Assembly: GCF_014642835.1 (NCBI RefSeq)
Contig: NZ_BMJA01000001.1
Location: 626,540-690,539, forward strand
DNA: 64,000 nucleotides
Direction: 5' to 3'
Origin: Dyella nitratireducens
Lineage (GTDB): Bacteria > Pseudomonadota > Gammaproteobacteria > Xanthomonadales > Rhodanobacteraceae
Positions 26,451-35,106 of this stretch are shown in pieces. Positions within the stretch are counted from its first letter, which is position 1. Each line of letters opens with the position of its first letter. Below the pieces are notes generated by a model. It was given only the letters and a program-made list of their open reading frames with translations, was not told where the DNA came from and did no database searches. The translations under genes and the position numbers were made by a program.

Positions 26451-26551
26451 GAGGGAGATGGCATGCCTCCCGTTCCCTTGGGGCTTTTCCCGTGGAACGA
26501 ACCACCGCAAGGTTGATGATGCCTGCACCACCGGATTCCGGCGGCGCAGGC
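26451..26551 (+). promoter_or_regulatory. Fluoride (crcB-class) riboswitch and expression platform
   Basis: The conserved aptamer parts are present in order: GGGAGATGGCATGCCTCCC (P1/P2 with the GATGGCAT core), a spacer hairpin, then AACC-ACCGCA-AGGTTGATGATGCC as in known crcB-motif RNAs. GCCTGC (26521-26526), at the aptamer's 3' side, can instead pair with GCAGGC (26546-26551) to form a strong hairpin that would exclude the aptamer. No T-run follows, so translational control or rho dependence is more likely than simple termination. It lies directly upstream of crcB. In known examples fluoride binding turns expression on. Confidence 0.88.
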
Positions 26552-26594
26552 GTGCCTGTGTTGCCGGACCTCTACCCATGGGAGACGACACAGT

Positions 26595-26981
26595 ATGAGT
26601 TGGAGTGGTTTTCTTGCCGTCGGCATAGGCGGCGCCCTCGGATGCTGGATGCGCTGGATCCTCGGCATCCTGTTCAATCCCATTTTCCCCACCGTGCCGC
26701 TGGGCACCCTGGCGGCCAATCTCAGCGGCGGCCTGATGATGGGCTGCATGTTGGGCATCATCGAACACTTCCAGGCGCTGCCGCCGGAAGTTCGGCTATT
26801 CGTGATGACCGGCTTCCTGGGCGGCCTGACTACTTTCTCCACCTTTTCCGCCGAAGCGGACACCTTGCTGCTACGCGGGCAGCTGCTATGGTTTGGCGTA
26901 CACGTCACGGTGCATTTGATCGGCAGCCTGACCATGACGATCCTGGGCATTTTTCTTACGCGCGGTCTGCTGCGCCATTGA
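26595..26981 (+). CDS. crcB: Fluoride channel CrcB/Fluc
   Basis: 128 aa with four membrane helices. Fluc proteins are dual-topology dimeric fluoride channels that lower cytosolic fluoride. The signature GFLGGLTTFSTFSAE (Na+ and F- site region) and the N-terminal GGALGCWMRWIL are present. GGGAG lies 10 bp upstream of the ATG. The fluoride riboswitch immediately upstream gives independent support for the assignment. Confidence 0.96.
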   Translation: MSWSGFLAVGIGGALGCWMRWILGILFNPIFPTVPLGTLAANLSGGLMMGCMLGIIEHFQALPPEVRLFVMTGFLGGLTTFSTFSAEADTLLLRGQLLWFGVHVTVHLIGSLTMTILGIFLTRGLLRH

Positions 26982-26999
26982 TACGGAGTCGGCAGCGTC

Positions 27000-27362
27000 A
27001 TGAGCATCGATGTCTCATTTCGTAACTCCCCGGCCAACGGCATCTTCCTGCGCTTTTACACTCACGTGCACGCCAGGCACGATGGACTGTTGATGTCCGA
27101 GTGGCTGCTGGAACTGGCCAAGCGCAACAAGCTGGGTGGTGGCTCGGTGTTTCGCGCCACCGCGGGATTCGGCCGGCACGGTGTGCTGCATCACGAAGCC
27201 TTCTTCGAACTCGCCGACGACCTGCCGTTGAAGGTGGAATTCCTGCTCAGTGAAGCGAATGCGCAGACCTTGTTGCGTCTGGTGCGGGAGGCAGGCGTTG
27301 ATCTGGTGTACGCGTGGTCGCCAGTACATTTCGGTGTCCTGGGTCAGGAAGGGGCAACATGA
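27000..27362 (+). CDS. DUF190 family protein
   Basis: 120 aa. The pattern LRFYTHVHARHDGLLMSEWLLELAKRNKLGGGSVFRATAGFGRHG matches DUF190, a small family of unknown function with a PII-like fold. It often neighbours crcB, hinting at a role in fluoride response. It starts 18 bp after crcB and its stop overlaps the cfa start (ATGA), so all three probably answer to the riboswitch. Confidence 0.86.
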   Translation: MSIDVSFRNSPANGIFLRFYTHVHARHDGLLMSEWLLELAKRNKLGGGSVFRATAGFGRHGVLHHEAFFELADDLPLKVEFLLSEANAQTLLRLVREAGVDLVYAWSPVHFGVLGQEGAT

Positions 27363-28477
27363 GTCAAGACTCCCTGCGCCAACGCGCCGCCGAACTGCTT
27401 GAACTGGCGGGCGTGCAGATCAACGGCCCCACGCCCACCGATCTGCACGTCCATAACGAACAACTCTACGCACGCGTATTTGCCCACGGCTCGCTAGGCC
27501 TGGGCGAAGCCTATATGGATGGCTGGTGGGACGCCGAGGATCTGCCCGGCATGTTCACCATGATCCTTCGCAGTCATCTGGATGAACACCTCAAGACGCT
27601 CGATACGCTGATCGTGCATCTGCGCGCGCGCTTCATCAACATGCAGCGCGGCCAGCATGCGTTCGAGATCGGCAAGGCGCATTACGACCGTGGCAATGAT
27701 CTGTTCAAGGCCATGCTTGGCAAGTACATGATGTATTCCTGCGGCTATTGGGCAAACGCGAATAATCTGGACGAAGCACAGGAAGCCAAGCTCGACCTGA
27801 TCTGCCGCAAGTTGCAGTTGAAGCCCGGCATGCGCGTGCTCGACATCGGTTGTGGCTGGGGCGAGGCGCTGAAGTTCGCGGCGGAGCGCTACGGTGTGGA
27901 AGGTGTCGGCGTTACCGTTTCCAACGAGCAGGCCGAGTTGGCGCGCGAGTTATGCCAGGGTCTACCGATCGAAATCCGCCTGCAGGATTACCGCGACGTC
28001 GACGAACCGTTCGATGCGATCATGTCGATCGGCATGTTCGAGCACGTGGGTGGCAGGAATTATCGCGAATACTTCGAAGTCTCACGCCGCTGCCTGAAAG
28101 ACGACGGCCTGTTCCTCCTGCACTGCATCGGCACCCATCAGGCGCCGGGGCTGACCGATCCGTGGATCGAGAAATACATCTTTCCCAACTCCATGATTCC
28201 CGCTGCCAGTCAAGTGGCGACTACGCTGGAAGGCCTGTTCGTCGTGGAAGATTGGCATAATTTCGGCGCGGACTACGATCGCACGCTGAGCGCCTGGCGC
28301 GCGAATTTCGACGCGGCATGGTCTACGCTTTGCAACCACTACGATGAACGCTTCCGCCGCATGTGGCATTTCTACTTATCGGTATCCACCGCTGTTTTCC
28401 GCAGCCGGCGCGACCAGCTCTGGCAGCTCACCCTGAGTCCGTACGGCGTGCCCGGCGGCTATCGCGTTCCGCGCTGA
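27359..28477 (+). CDS. cfa: Cyclopropane-fatty-acyl-phospholipid synthase
   Basis: 372 aa (E. coli 382). It transfers a methylene group from SAM to unsaturated phospholipid acyl chains. The conserved points are present: MMYSCGYW (active-site Cys region), SAM loop VLDIGCGWG, GMFEHVGGRNY, FPNSMIPA and EDWHNFGADYDRTL. The ATG at 27359 overlaps the DUF190 stop and marks where the homology begins. Cfa usually is a stationary-phase gene; here it lies in the fluoride-responsive operon. Confidence 0.95.
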   Translation: MSQDSLRQRAAELLELAGVQINGPTPTDLHVHNEQLYARVFAHGSLGLGEAYMDGWWDAEDLPGMFTMILRSHLDEHLKTLDTLIVHLRARFINMQRGQHAFEIGKAHYDRGNDLFKAMLGKYMMYSCGYWANANNLDEAQEAKLDLICRKLQLKPGMRVLDIGCGWGEALKFAAERYGVEGVGVTVSNEQAELARELCQGLPIEIRLQDYRDVDEPFDAIMSIGMFEHVGGRNYREYFEVSRRCLKDDGLFLLHCIGTHQAPGLTDPWIEKYIFPNSMIPAASQVATTLEGLFVVEDWHNFGADYDRTLSAWRANFDAAWSTLCNHYDERFRRMWHFYLSVSTAVFRSRRDQLWQLTLSPYGVPGGYRVPR

Positions 28478-28485
28478 GTTTTCCT

Positions 28486-29358
28486 ATGACTCTTTATCGA
28501 CGCCTGCTTGCGCTGTTCTCGCTACTACTCCTGCTATGCGGTAGTGCAGTCGCCCACCCTGCGCTATGGCACGCAAAAAGTGGCGATAGCACGGTGTATC
28601 TGTTTGGCACCGTGCACTTGCTACCGAACGACACGGATTGGCATTTTCCCGCGCTGGATCAAGCCCTCTCGAAAAGCCAGGTGCTCTACATCGAGCTGAC
28701 CGACGACGATCAAGGCACCATGACTTCGCTGGTGCTGCACTATGGCATGGACACCGAGCACCCGCTCTCTTCGCTGCTGAGCGAAAGCGATAACGCCGCC
28801 CTGGCGAAAGCCGCACAGCTTGCCGGATTGCCCGGCGGCACCATCGCGTTGGAACCGATGAGACCCTGGCTGGCCGCCTTGACGTTGACGGTCGCGCCCT
28901 TGATGAAAGCCGGGCTTGATCCTGCTGCAGGCGTGGACAAGCAATTGCAGGCGCAGATGACACGTGCCGGCAAGCCGGTGCGTGGTTTGGAAACGGCAGA
29001 ACAGCAGATTCGTTTCCTCGCCGATCTACCCGATGCATTGCAGATCGCTTTTCTGCGCGACACCTTGCGCGACGTCGAAAAAAACAAAGAAGAACTGCTA
29101 TCCCTGGTCGATGCCTGGAAACGCGGCGATGTCGCCGCCATCGCCAAACTCGAGAACGACGAGTTGAAAACGCAAGAGCCCGCGCTTTACCAGAAGCTGC
29201 TCGTACAGCGGAATCAGAATTGGGCAGCCAAGATCAAGGACCTGCTGAGGCAGCCCGGCACGACCGTCTTCGTGGCGGTTGGCGCGGCGCATCTGGCCGG
29301 GCCGGATAGCGTGCAGGCGCAGTTGGCAAAGATCGGCGTTACCGCTCAGCAGGATTGA
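28486..29358 (+). CDS. TraB/GumN family exported protein
   Basis: 290 aa from the ATG at 28486, which begins a signal peptide (LLALFSLLLLLCGSAVAH). The family motif is VYLFGTVHLL, and the conserved C-terminal TTVFVAVGAAHLAGPDSV follows. Xanthomonads have a GumN homologue of this family; its biochemical role is unknown, with a metal-dependent protease proposed from structure. It starts 8 bp after cfa, perhaps the last gene of that operon. Confidence 0.88.
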   Translation: MTLYRRLLALFSLLLLLCGSAVAHPALWHAKSGDSTVYLFGTVHLLPNDTDWHFPALDQALSKSQVLYIELTDDDQGTMTSLVLHYGMDTEHPLSSLLSESDNAALAKAAQLAGLPGGTIALEPMRPWLAALTLTVAPLMKAGLDPAAGVDKQLQAQMTRAGKPVRGLETAEQQIRFLADLPDALQIAFLRDTLRDVEKNKEELLSLVDAWKRGDVAAIAKLENDELKTQEPALYQKLLVQRNQNWAAKIKDLLRQPGTTVFVAVGAAHLAGPDSVQAQLAKIGVTAQQD

Positions 29359-29374
29359 ACGCTCCATGCCGCCT

Positions 29375-29450
29375 GTAGGTTGGGGTGCAAACCCCAACCT
29401 AGTCATGCCGATCAGGGCGATGAAGTCGGGGTTTGCACCCCAGCGGCGAC
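29375..29450. repeat. Palindromic intergenic repeat, family B copy 2
   Basis: Arms GTAGGTTGGGGTGCAAACCC and a slightly degraded inverse (GTCGGGGTTTGCACCCCAGC), around 24 bp. It sits exactly between the convergent TraB/GumN and lipoprotein genes, ending 1 bp before the latter's stop codon. Confidence 0.85.
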
Positions 29451-29912
29451 TTAGAACGACGCCGTAATCGCCTTCGGCTGCAGCGGAAACCGCGGCATAT
29501 GGATGGTGTACGAATCCATCTTGCCCAGATCCTTATAGTCCGCCGTCAGCAGCGCACCGTTGTAGCCCACGTCGATGCGATACACATGCCCTGCCTCGAC
29601 GTTGTCGATCGTGACGTCCTGGCGGTTGAGCATGTGCGTATTGGACAGCGTGAGCTTGATCACCTGCTTGCCCGGCAGCACGCGCACCCAGGGTGTCTTG
29701 CCACCGTTGAACTTCTCCCAGGTAGCGACCTGGTTCACGCCGGTGATACCGCAGATGTATTGCGACGGTTGGCCACACACCACCAGGGCGGTATCCGCTT
29801 TTGGATGATCCTTGTCCTTGTAACCCAGCAACGGATGCCGACCCGCAAAATGCGCGCAGCCAGCCATGAACGTGCAGGCCATGACCGCGGCGGCGGTGCG
29901 TAGATAGTGCAT
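29451..29912 (-). CDS. Putative lipoprotein of unknown function
   Basis: 153 aa. The signal peptide ends in lipobox FMAGC (Cys19). The mature part contains two cysteines near CGQPSQYICG, suggesting a disulfide, and beta-rich sequence (TLSNTHMLNRQDVTIDNVEAGHVYRIDVGYNG). No family is recognised. It is divergent from parC. Confidence 0.7.
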   Translation of the reverse strand: MHYLRTAAAVMACTFMAGCAHFAGRHPLLGYKDKDHPKADTALVVCGQPSQYICGITGVNQVATWEKFNGGKTPWVRVLPGKQVIKLTLSNTHMLNRQDVTIDNVEAGHVYRIDVGYNGALLTADYKDLGKMDSYTIHMPRFPLQPKAITASF

Positions 29913-29944
29913 GACTCACCCGGAGCGAATGGATCGGGCCATTT

Positions 29945-29984
29945 TAGCAGCCTGTCGGACTTGAGTGGTCAAGGCAGGCTGCTA
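29945..29984. repeat. Short inverted repeat upstream of parC
   Basis: TAGCAGCCTG and its exact inverse CAGGCTGCTA, 20 bp apart, in the divergent region between the lipoprotein gene and parC. It could be a regulator site or a decayed repeat. Confidence 0.5.
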
Positions 29985-30067
29985 TCCCAAGCGCCTCGGC
30001 ATCTGGCACCATTCCCAGGTTGTAGCACCCCGCCGCTCTCGGCGTTGCCCCCGGCAGTCCTATCTCC

Positions 30068-32308
30068 ATGACCCTGCAAGCCAATTACGAACAGATCCCG
30101 CTCAAGGAATACGCCGAGCGGGCTTATCTCGATTATTCCATGTACGTGGTGCTGGACCGCGCCCTGCCCTACGTGGGCGACGGTCTCAAGCCCGTGCAGC
30201 GGCGCATCATCTACGCGATGAGCGAGCTAGGCCTCGCCGCCAGCGCCAAGCCGAAGAAATCCGCGCGCACCGTCGGTGACGTCATCGGTAAATTCCATCC
30301 GCACGGCGACAGCGCCTGTTACGAGGCGATGGTGTTGATGGCGCAGCCGTTCTCGTATCGCTATCCGCTGATCGACGGCCAGGGCAACTTCGGTTCGCCT
30401 GACGATCCGAAGAGCTTCGCGGCGATGCGTTACACCGAATCCAAGCTCAATCCGCTCGCCGAAGTGCTGCTGGCCGAACTCGGCCAGGGCACGGTGGATT
30501 GGGTGCCGAACTTCGACGGCACACTGGAAGAACCGAGCTGGCTGCCCGCGCGCCTGCCGCACGTACTGCTGAACGGTTCGATGGGTATCGCCGTGGGCAT
30601 GGCCACGGATATTCCGCCGCACAACCTGCGCGAAATCGCCAGCGCGTGCATTCGTTTGCTGGATGATCCTGACGCCACCGTCGCCGATCTGTGCGAACAC
30701 GTGCGCGGTCCGGACTACCCGACCAAGGCAGAAATCATCACGCCGCGCAACGAGCTGGTCCAGATGTATCAGACCGGCGTCGGCTCGATTCGGGCACGCG
30801 CCGTGTACACGCAAGAAGACGGCAACATCGTGATCACCGCGCTGCCGCACCAGGTCAGCCCGTCAAAGATTCTCGAGCAGATCGCAGCGCAAATGCGCGC
30901 GAAGAAGCTGCCGATGATCGAGGACCTGCGCGATGAATCCGATCACGAAAACCCGATCCGCCTGGTGATCGTGCCGCGCTCCAACCGCGTGGACGTGGAC
31001 GAGGTGATGCAACACTTGTTCGCCACCACCGACCTGGAAAAGAGCTTCCGCGTCAATCTCAACATGATCGGCCTGGACCTCCGGCCGCAGGTGAAGAATC
31101 TCAAGCGCATCCTCTCCGAGTGGCTGACCTTCCGTGTCGACACGGTTACGCGCCGCCTCAATCATCGGCTTGCCAAAGTCGAGCGCCGCCTGCACTTGCT
31201 GGAAGGCTTGCGCATTGCCTACCTCAACCTGGATGAAGTGATCCGCATCATCCGCACCGAGGAAGAACCCAAGCCGGTGCTGATGGCGCGCTTCAAGCTC
31301 AGTGAAGAGCAGACCGACTACATTCTCGAAACCCGGTTGCGCCAGCTGGCACGCCTGGAAGAAATGAAGATCAACGCCGAGCGCGACCAGCTTGAGGAAG
31401 AACGCGCCAAGATCAACGTGCTCCTGAAATCCCCCGCCAAGCTCAAGGGTTTGATCAAGGAAGAACTGCGCGCCGACGCGGCCAAATACGGTGATGACCG
31501 CCGCTCGCCGCTGATCGAGCGCGAAGCCGCGCAGGCACTGGACGAAAGCGCATTGGTCGCGAGCGAGCCGGTCACTGTGGTGCTAAGCCAGAAGGGTTGG
31601 ATTCGCGCTGCTAAAGGCCATGACGTCGATGCCGATGGCCTGTCGTATCGCGAAGGCGACAGCCTGCTCGCCACGGTGAAGGCGCGCACGACGCAGCAAA
31701 TCGCAGTGATCGACTCCACCGGCCGCAGCTATTCCACGCCGGCACATACGCTGCCTTCCGCACGCGGCAACGGCGAGCCGCTCACCGGTCGCTTCACACC
31801 GCCAGCCGGCGCGCGTTTTGATGCAGTGGCCGCGGGCGACAACGACACGCGCCTGGTGCTTGCCACCGACTTCGGTTACGGCTTCGTCACCCGCTTCGAG
31901 GCGCTCACTGGCCGCAACAAGGCCGGCAAGCAGATCATCACGCTGGGGGATGGCGCGCGCGTGCTGGCGCCACAAGTGAGTGCCGATCCGGCACGTGACC
32001 GCATCGTGGTCGCTACCACGGATGGCCATCTGCTGATGTTCTCGGTGGCCGAACTGCCCGAACTCGACAAGGGCAAGGGCAACAAGCTGATCGAGATTCC
32101 AAAGACCAAACTCAGCAGCGGCGACGAACGCGTGGCTGGTATTGCCGTAGTCACCGAAGGCAAGGGTGAAATCACGCTATATGCAGGACAGCGCAAGCTC
32201 ACCCTGCGCTGGGCCGATCTGGTCGAATACGGCGGCAATCGCGCCACACGTGGCAATGTGCTGCCGCGTGGCTTGCGCCGGGTGGAGCGGATCGAGACAA
32301 CCGGTTAA
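30068..32308 (+). CDS. parC: DNA topoisomerase IV subunit A
   Basis: 746 aa (E. coli 752). With ParE it decatenates daughter chromosomes. The catalytic tyrosine is Tyr122 ([10 protein letters not shown]). The quinolone-resistance region reads [19 protein letters not shown] with Ser82 and Glu86, the wild-type (sensitive) residues. The C-terminal beta-pinwheel is divergent and ParC-like rather than GyrA-like, as no GyrA box is seen. parE is not in this window. Confidence 0.96.
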   Translation: MTLQANYEQIPLKEYAERAYLDYSMYVVLDRALPYVGDGLKPVQRRIIYAMSELGLAASAKPKKSARTVGDVIGKFHPHGDSACYEAMVLMAQPFSYRYPLIDGQGNFGSPDDPKSFAAMRYTESKLNPLAEVLLAELGQGTVDWVPNFDGTLEEPSWLPARLPHVLLNGSMGIAVGMATDIPPHNLREIASACIRLLDDPDATVADLCEHVRGPDYPTKAEIITPRNELVQMYQTGVGSIRARAVYTQEDGNIVITALPHQVSPSKILEQIAAQMRAKKLPMIEDLRDESDHENPIRLVIVPRSNRVDVDEVMQHLFATTDLEKSFRVNLNMIGLDLRPQVKNLKRILSEWLTFRVDTVTRRLNHRLAKVERRLHLLEGLRIAYLNLDEVIRIIRTEEEPKPVLMARFKLSEEQTDYILETRLRQLARLEEMKINAERDQLEEERAKINVLLKSPAKLKGLIKEELRADAAKYGDDRRSPLIEREAAQALDESALVASEPVTVVLSQKGWIRAAKGHDVDADGLSYREGDSLLATVKARTTQQIAVIDSTGRSYSTPAHTLPSARGNGEPLTGRFTPPAGARFDAVAAGDNDTRLVLATDFGYGFVTRFEALTGRNKAGKQIITLGDGARVLAPQVSADPARDRIVVATTDGHLLMFSVAELPELDKGKGNKLIEIPKTKLSSGDERVAGIAVVTEGKGEITLYAGQRKLTLRWADLVEYGGNRATRGNVLPRGLRRVERIETTG

Positions 32309-32319
32309 CGAACGTGATG

Positions 32320-32354
32320 CCATGGAGGTCACTCCACCGTGATGACCTCCATGG
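32320..32354. terminator. Hairpin after parC, possible terminator
   Basis: Perfect 12 nt arms CCATGGAGGTCA / TGACCTCCATGG around an 11 nt loop, 12 bp after the parC stop. Only a short T-run (TTT) occurs a few bases later, so terminator function is uncertain. Confidence 0.5.
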
Positions 32355-32463
32355 AGATTTCACGCTTGAACGGAACTCCATCCGCCCGCAAGTCGTCTTA
32401 AAGCCATGTGCACGGTCGGGAGCGGCTGTGCGTTATGTGCGTGAAGACCCCCGGAGCACCCTC

Positions 32464-32949
32464 ATGAAACGCCGTGTCATTGCCGCCCTGACTATTGCTC
32501 TCTTGACTACCGCTGCATGGGCGCAGACGGGCAATCAGCCGCTGAACCTGAAGCTGCCCTCCGGCGGCTATCAGGGCTACCCGGCGTCGGGCTCCACCGC
32601 CGCGCAACCGGCCTCTTCCAGCACCTCCGCCAACAACAAAGGCGGAGTGACTGTGAACGGCCACCCTGCCGCCACCAGCCCCGCACCGGGTGTTTACTAC
32701 GGCGATACCAGTGGCGTGCGCGGCAATCACGATGCCGCCGTGCCGGTCTGTGACGATTCCACCTACAACAAAGCGCAAGTGCACGGTTCGGTTGGCATGG
32801 GCGTGGTCAGCGGCAGCCATATCGGTACCGGCAGTTACCAGTCCGGCGCCGTCAGCGTGGTGCAAAACACCGGCAGTTGCGACCATCCGACGGGTTCGGT
32901 GGGCATTTCCATTGGTGTCAGCCGAATGGGTGGATTCAACGGGCATTGA
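32464..32949 (+). CDS. Secreted hypothetical protein
   Basis: 161 aa from the ATG at 32464, preceded by GGAG. The signal peptide is RRVIAALTIALLTTAAWAQ. The mature protein is rich in Gly, Ser, Ala and Thr, with a central low-complexity part and a Cys pair (VPVCDDS and TGSCDHP) likely to form a disulfide. No family recognised. A longer in-frame reading covers the parC terminator hairpin and is rejected. Confidence 0.7.
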   Translation: MKRRVIAALTIALLTTAAWAQTGNQPLNLKLPSGGYQGYPASGSTAAQPASSSTSANNKGGVTVNGHPAATSPAPGVYYGDTSGVRGNHDAAVPVCDDSTYNKAQVHGSVGMGVVSGSHIGTGSYQSGAVSVVQNTGSCDHPTGSVGISIGVSRMGGFNGH

Positions 32950-33050
32950 TAGCGCAGGCTGGGGGCGCCCGACCTGCGAAAGCACCTAGAAAGCCACTCC
33001 CCACACACTGCAGGACCGTCCCGCCCGTACGTCTGCAGCCGAGCCCCCTA

Positions 33051-33890
33051 GTGATTCAAAACGTCGAATTCCGCTTCGAAGGTGGCCGTTGTGGCGTGCT
33101 GCTGATTCATGGCCTTACCGGCACGCCCACCGAAATGCGCCTGGTAGGCAAAGGGCTGAGCCGTGCCGGTTTCAGTGTCTATGGCATGCAGCTGGCCGGC
33201 CATTGCGGCGACGTGCAAGACCTGCTCGCTACCGGGTGGAAAGACTGGTACGCCAGCGTGGAAGCTGCGGCAGAAACATTCAGGCACGAGGTGGATCATC
33301 TCTTCGTGGCAGGTCTGTCGATGGGTGCCATCCTCGCGCTGAAACTCGCCGCAGAGCGTCCGGAATGGGTACGCGGCGTGGGCGTGTACGGTGCTACCTT
33401 CCGCTACGACGGCTGGGCGATTCCGTGGTACGGCCGCCTCTCCTTCACGCTACCGTGGCTGCATCGCTTCGGTATCGGCAAGCATCGCATGGTGCACGAA
33501 AACGAACCCTACGGCCTGCGCGATGAGCGCCTGCGCGCGCAGATCAGCGGCTTGATGCTCGGTGGCGATAGCGCCGCAGCGGGCTTGCCCGGGAATCCGT
33601 GGCCGTCGCTGGCCGAGATGTACAACATGGCCGCAGTGGTCCGCGGCGAACTGCCGAAAGTAGCCGCGCCGTGTCTGATCGCGCACGCGACCGAAGACGA
33701 TGTAGCCAGCCTGGAAAATGCCTATCTGGTCGCGCGCTCGGTGTCCGGTCCGGTGGAAATGCTGTTGCTGGAAGACAGCTATCACATGATCACCATCGAT
33801 CGCGAACGCCGCGTGCTGATCGATCGCTCCGCCGACTTTTTCTCCAAGGTCGCCGCGAGCTGCACGCCCAGCGCGCTCGCCGCCGCCTGA
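33051..33890 (+). CDS. Est30-like carboxylesterase (alpha/beta hydrolase)
   Basis: 279 aa from a GTG start (MIQNVEFRFEGG); the upstream in-frame part overlaps the preceding gene and lacks homology. VLLIHGLTGTP is the oxyanion region, GLSMGA the nucleophile Ser, HATEDDVA the acid and DSYHMITID the His. It resembles the monoacylglycerol-lipase/Est30 group acting on short or medium acyl esters. It is cytosolic, with no signal peptide. It lies 14 bp ahead of the SMR pair, so it is likely part of the acyl-lipid locus. Confidence 0.83.
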   Translation: MIQNVEFRFEGGRCGVLLIHGLTGTPTEMRLVGKGLSRAGFSVYGMQLAGHCGDVQDLLATGWKDWYASVEAAAETFRHEVDHLFVAGLSMGAILALKLAAERPEWVRGVGVYGATFRYDGWAIPWYGRLSFTLPWLHRFGIGKHRMVHENEPYGLRDERLRAQISGLMLGGDSAAAGLPGNPWPSLAEMYNMAAVVRGELPKVAAPCLIAHATEDDVASLENAYLVARSVSGPVEMLLLEDSYHMITIDRERRVLIDRSADFFSKVAASCTPSALAAA

Positions 33891-33904
33891 GGCGAGGCTC
33901 CAAC

Positions 33905-34258
33905 ATGTCGCCGCTCATTGCCACGCTGTGGCTGGTCAACGTGACGCTGGATACCTGCGGCCAGCTTGCCTTCAAAGCCGCCGCCAGCGATGCCGGCGAC
34001 GGCGCGGCACGCTGGCGCCACATGGCCAGCCGTCCCTGGTTGTGGCTGGGGCTTTCGGCGTATGCGCTGCACCTCGCGTCGTGGATTGCTTTCCTGTCTT
34101 TGGTGGATCTCTCCAAGGGCATGCTGCTGGCATCCATCAACATGGTGGCGATCATGCTTGGCGGCCGATTTCTTTTCCGGGAGACGTTCACGCCGCTGCG
34201 CGTCGCGGGCATCCTGTTGGTAAGCGCCGGCGTGGCGATCGTGGGAGCAGCCGGATGA
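33905..34258 (+). CDS. SMR/EamA-type half-transporter, subunit 1
   Basis: 117 aa with about four membrane helices and no signal peptide. Helix 1 holds D16-T-x2-Q20-x2-F-K24, a motif shared with the next gene product. The length is that of small multidrug resistance or ArnE/ArnF-type lipid flippase halves. Its stop overlaps the next start (ATGA), as in known heterodimeric pairs. The substrate may be a lipid-linked intermediate, given the neighbouring ACP and ketosynthase, but this is inference. Confidence 0.83.
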   Translation: MSPLIATLWLVNVTLDTCGQLAFKAAASDAGDGAARWRHMASRPWLWLGLSAYALHLASWIAFLSLVDLSKGMLLASINMVAIMLGGRFLFRETFTPLRVAGILLVSAGVAIVGAAG

Positions 34259-34698
34259 GCACCACTGCACGTACCTGGCGCTTCTACCTGAGCGGCTTTG
34301 CCCTGCTGCTGGTGTTCGACACCCTGGTGCAAGTGAGTTTCAAATTAACCGGCACGCATGCGTTCCCGCCCGAAGCAAGCTGGGCGTGGGTGTGGCGCAT
34401 CGTCGGGCATCCGTGGATCTACATCGCCCTGATTGGCTACGTCGGCAATTTCTTCACCTGGATGAGTCTGCTCAAACACGCGCCCATCGGGCCGGCCTTT
34501 GCCGCCTCGCATCTGGATGTGGTGAGCGTGATGTTGGCGTCTGCATGGTTGTTCCATGAGGCCCTGACGCCCATGCGACTCCTCGGTGCGGGTGTGATCA
34601 TGCTAGGCATCGTGTGCCTGGCCTTTGCTGAAAGCGGCGAGCAAGCCGCGCACGATGCGCCTGCCAAGGCTGCCCTGGACGCCATGGCTAACGACTGA
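34255..34698 (+). CDS. SMR/EamA-type half-transporter, subunit 2
   Basis: 147 aa. Four membrane helices, the helix 1 motif D22-T-x2-Q26-x2-F-K30 matching subunit 1, GNFFTWMSLLKHAPIGPAFA in the middle, and a longer cytosolic C-terminal tail than its partner. The two probably form a heterodimer. A 155 bp gap with a possible promoter separates it from the ACP gene. Confidence 0.82.
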   Translation: MSTTARTWRFYLSGFALLLVFDTLVQVSFKLTGTHAFPPEASWAWVWRIVGHPWIYIALIGYVGNFFTWMSLLKHAPIGPAFAASHLDVVSVMLASAWLFHEALTPMRLLGAGVIMLGIVCLAFAESGEQAAHDAPAKAALDAMAND

Positions 34699-34853
34699 GC
34701 CATTGTCGTACTGCAAGGTTTAGCTATCTCACGCGACGATGCAGTTCACGCAAGCTATGCTGTTGCCTGGCTCAAGAAGTTACGTTCTGCTCATATGGAC
34801 AACACGCAGCCTCTTCGTCAGGCTTGCACTCAGGGGATTACCGGGGATATTTC

Positions 34854-35102
34854 ATGAGTAATGTGCAGCAAGAAGTTTTCGAGATCATCAGCAAGCAGGC
34901 AAAGGTCGGCATCGATACCATCAAATCCGAATCGACCTTGAAAGATCTCGGTGTGGCTTCGCTGGATGCTATCGAGGTGATCTTCGATATCGAGGAACAC
35001 TTCAACATCAACCTTCCCAATGAGGAAGTCGACTTCGAAAGCGGCACCGTCGGCCATCTGATCGAGGCGGTGGAACGCCAGCTGGCACAGAAAACCGGTT
35101 GA
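34854..35102 (+). CDS. Acyl carrier protein (specialised)
   Basis: 82 aa from the ATG at 34854 with GGGGA upstream; a 10-codon upstream extension is rejected. The four-helix ACP pattern surrounds the phosphopantetheine site GVASLDAIEVIFDIEEHF with Ser36. The usual DSL is ASL here, a departure from housekeeping AcpP that suggests a dedicated pathway. It lies 4 bp ahead of a ketosynthase gene with which it must work. Confidence 0.9.
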   Translation: MSNVQQEVFEIISKQAKVGIDTIKSESTLKDLGVASLDAIEVIFDIEEHFNINLPNEEVDFESGTVGHLIEAVERQLAQKTG

Positions 35103-35106
35103 GTAC

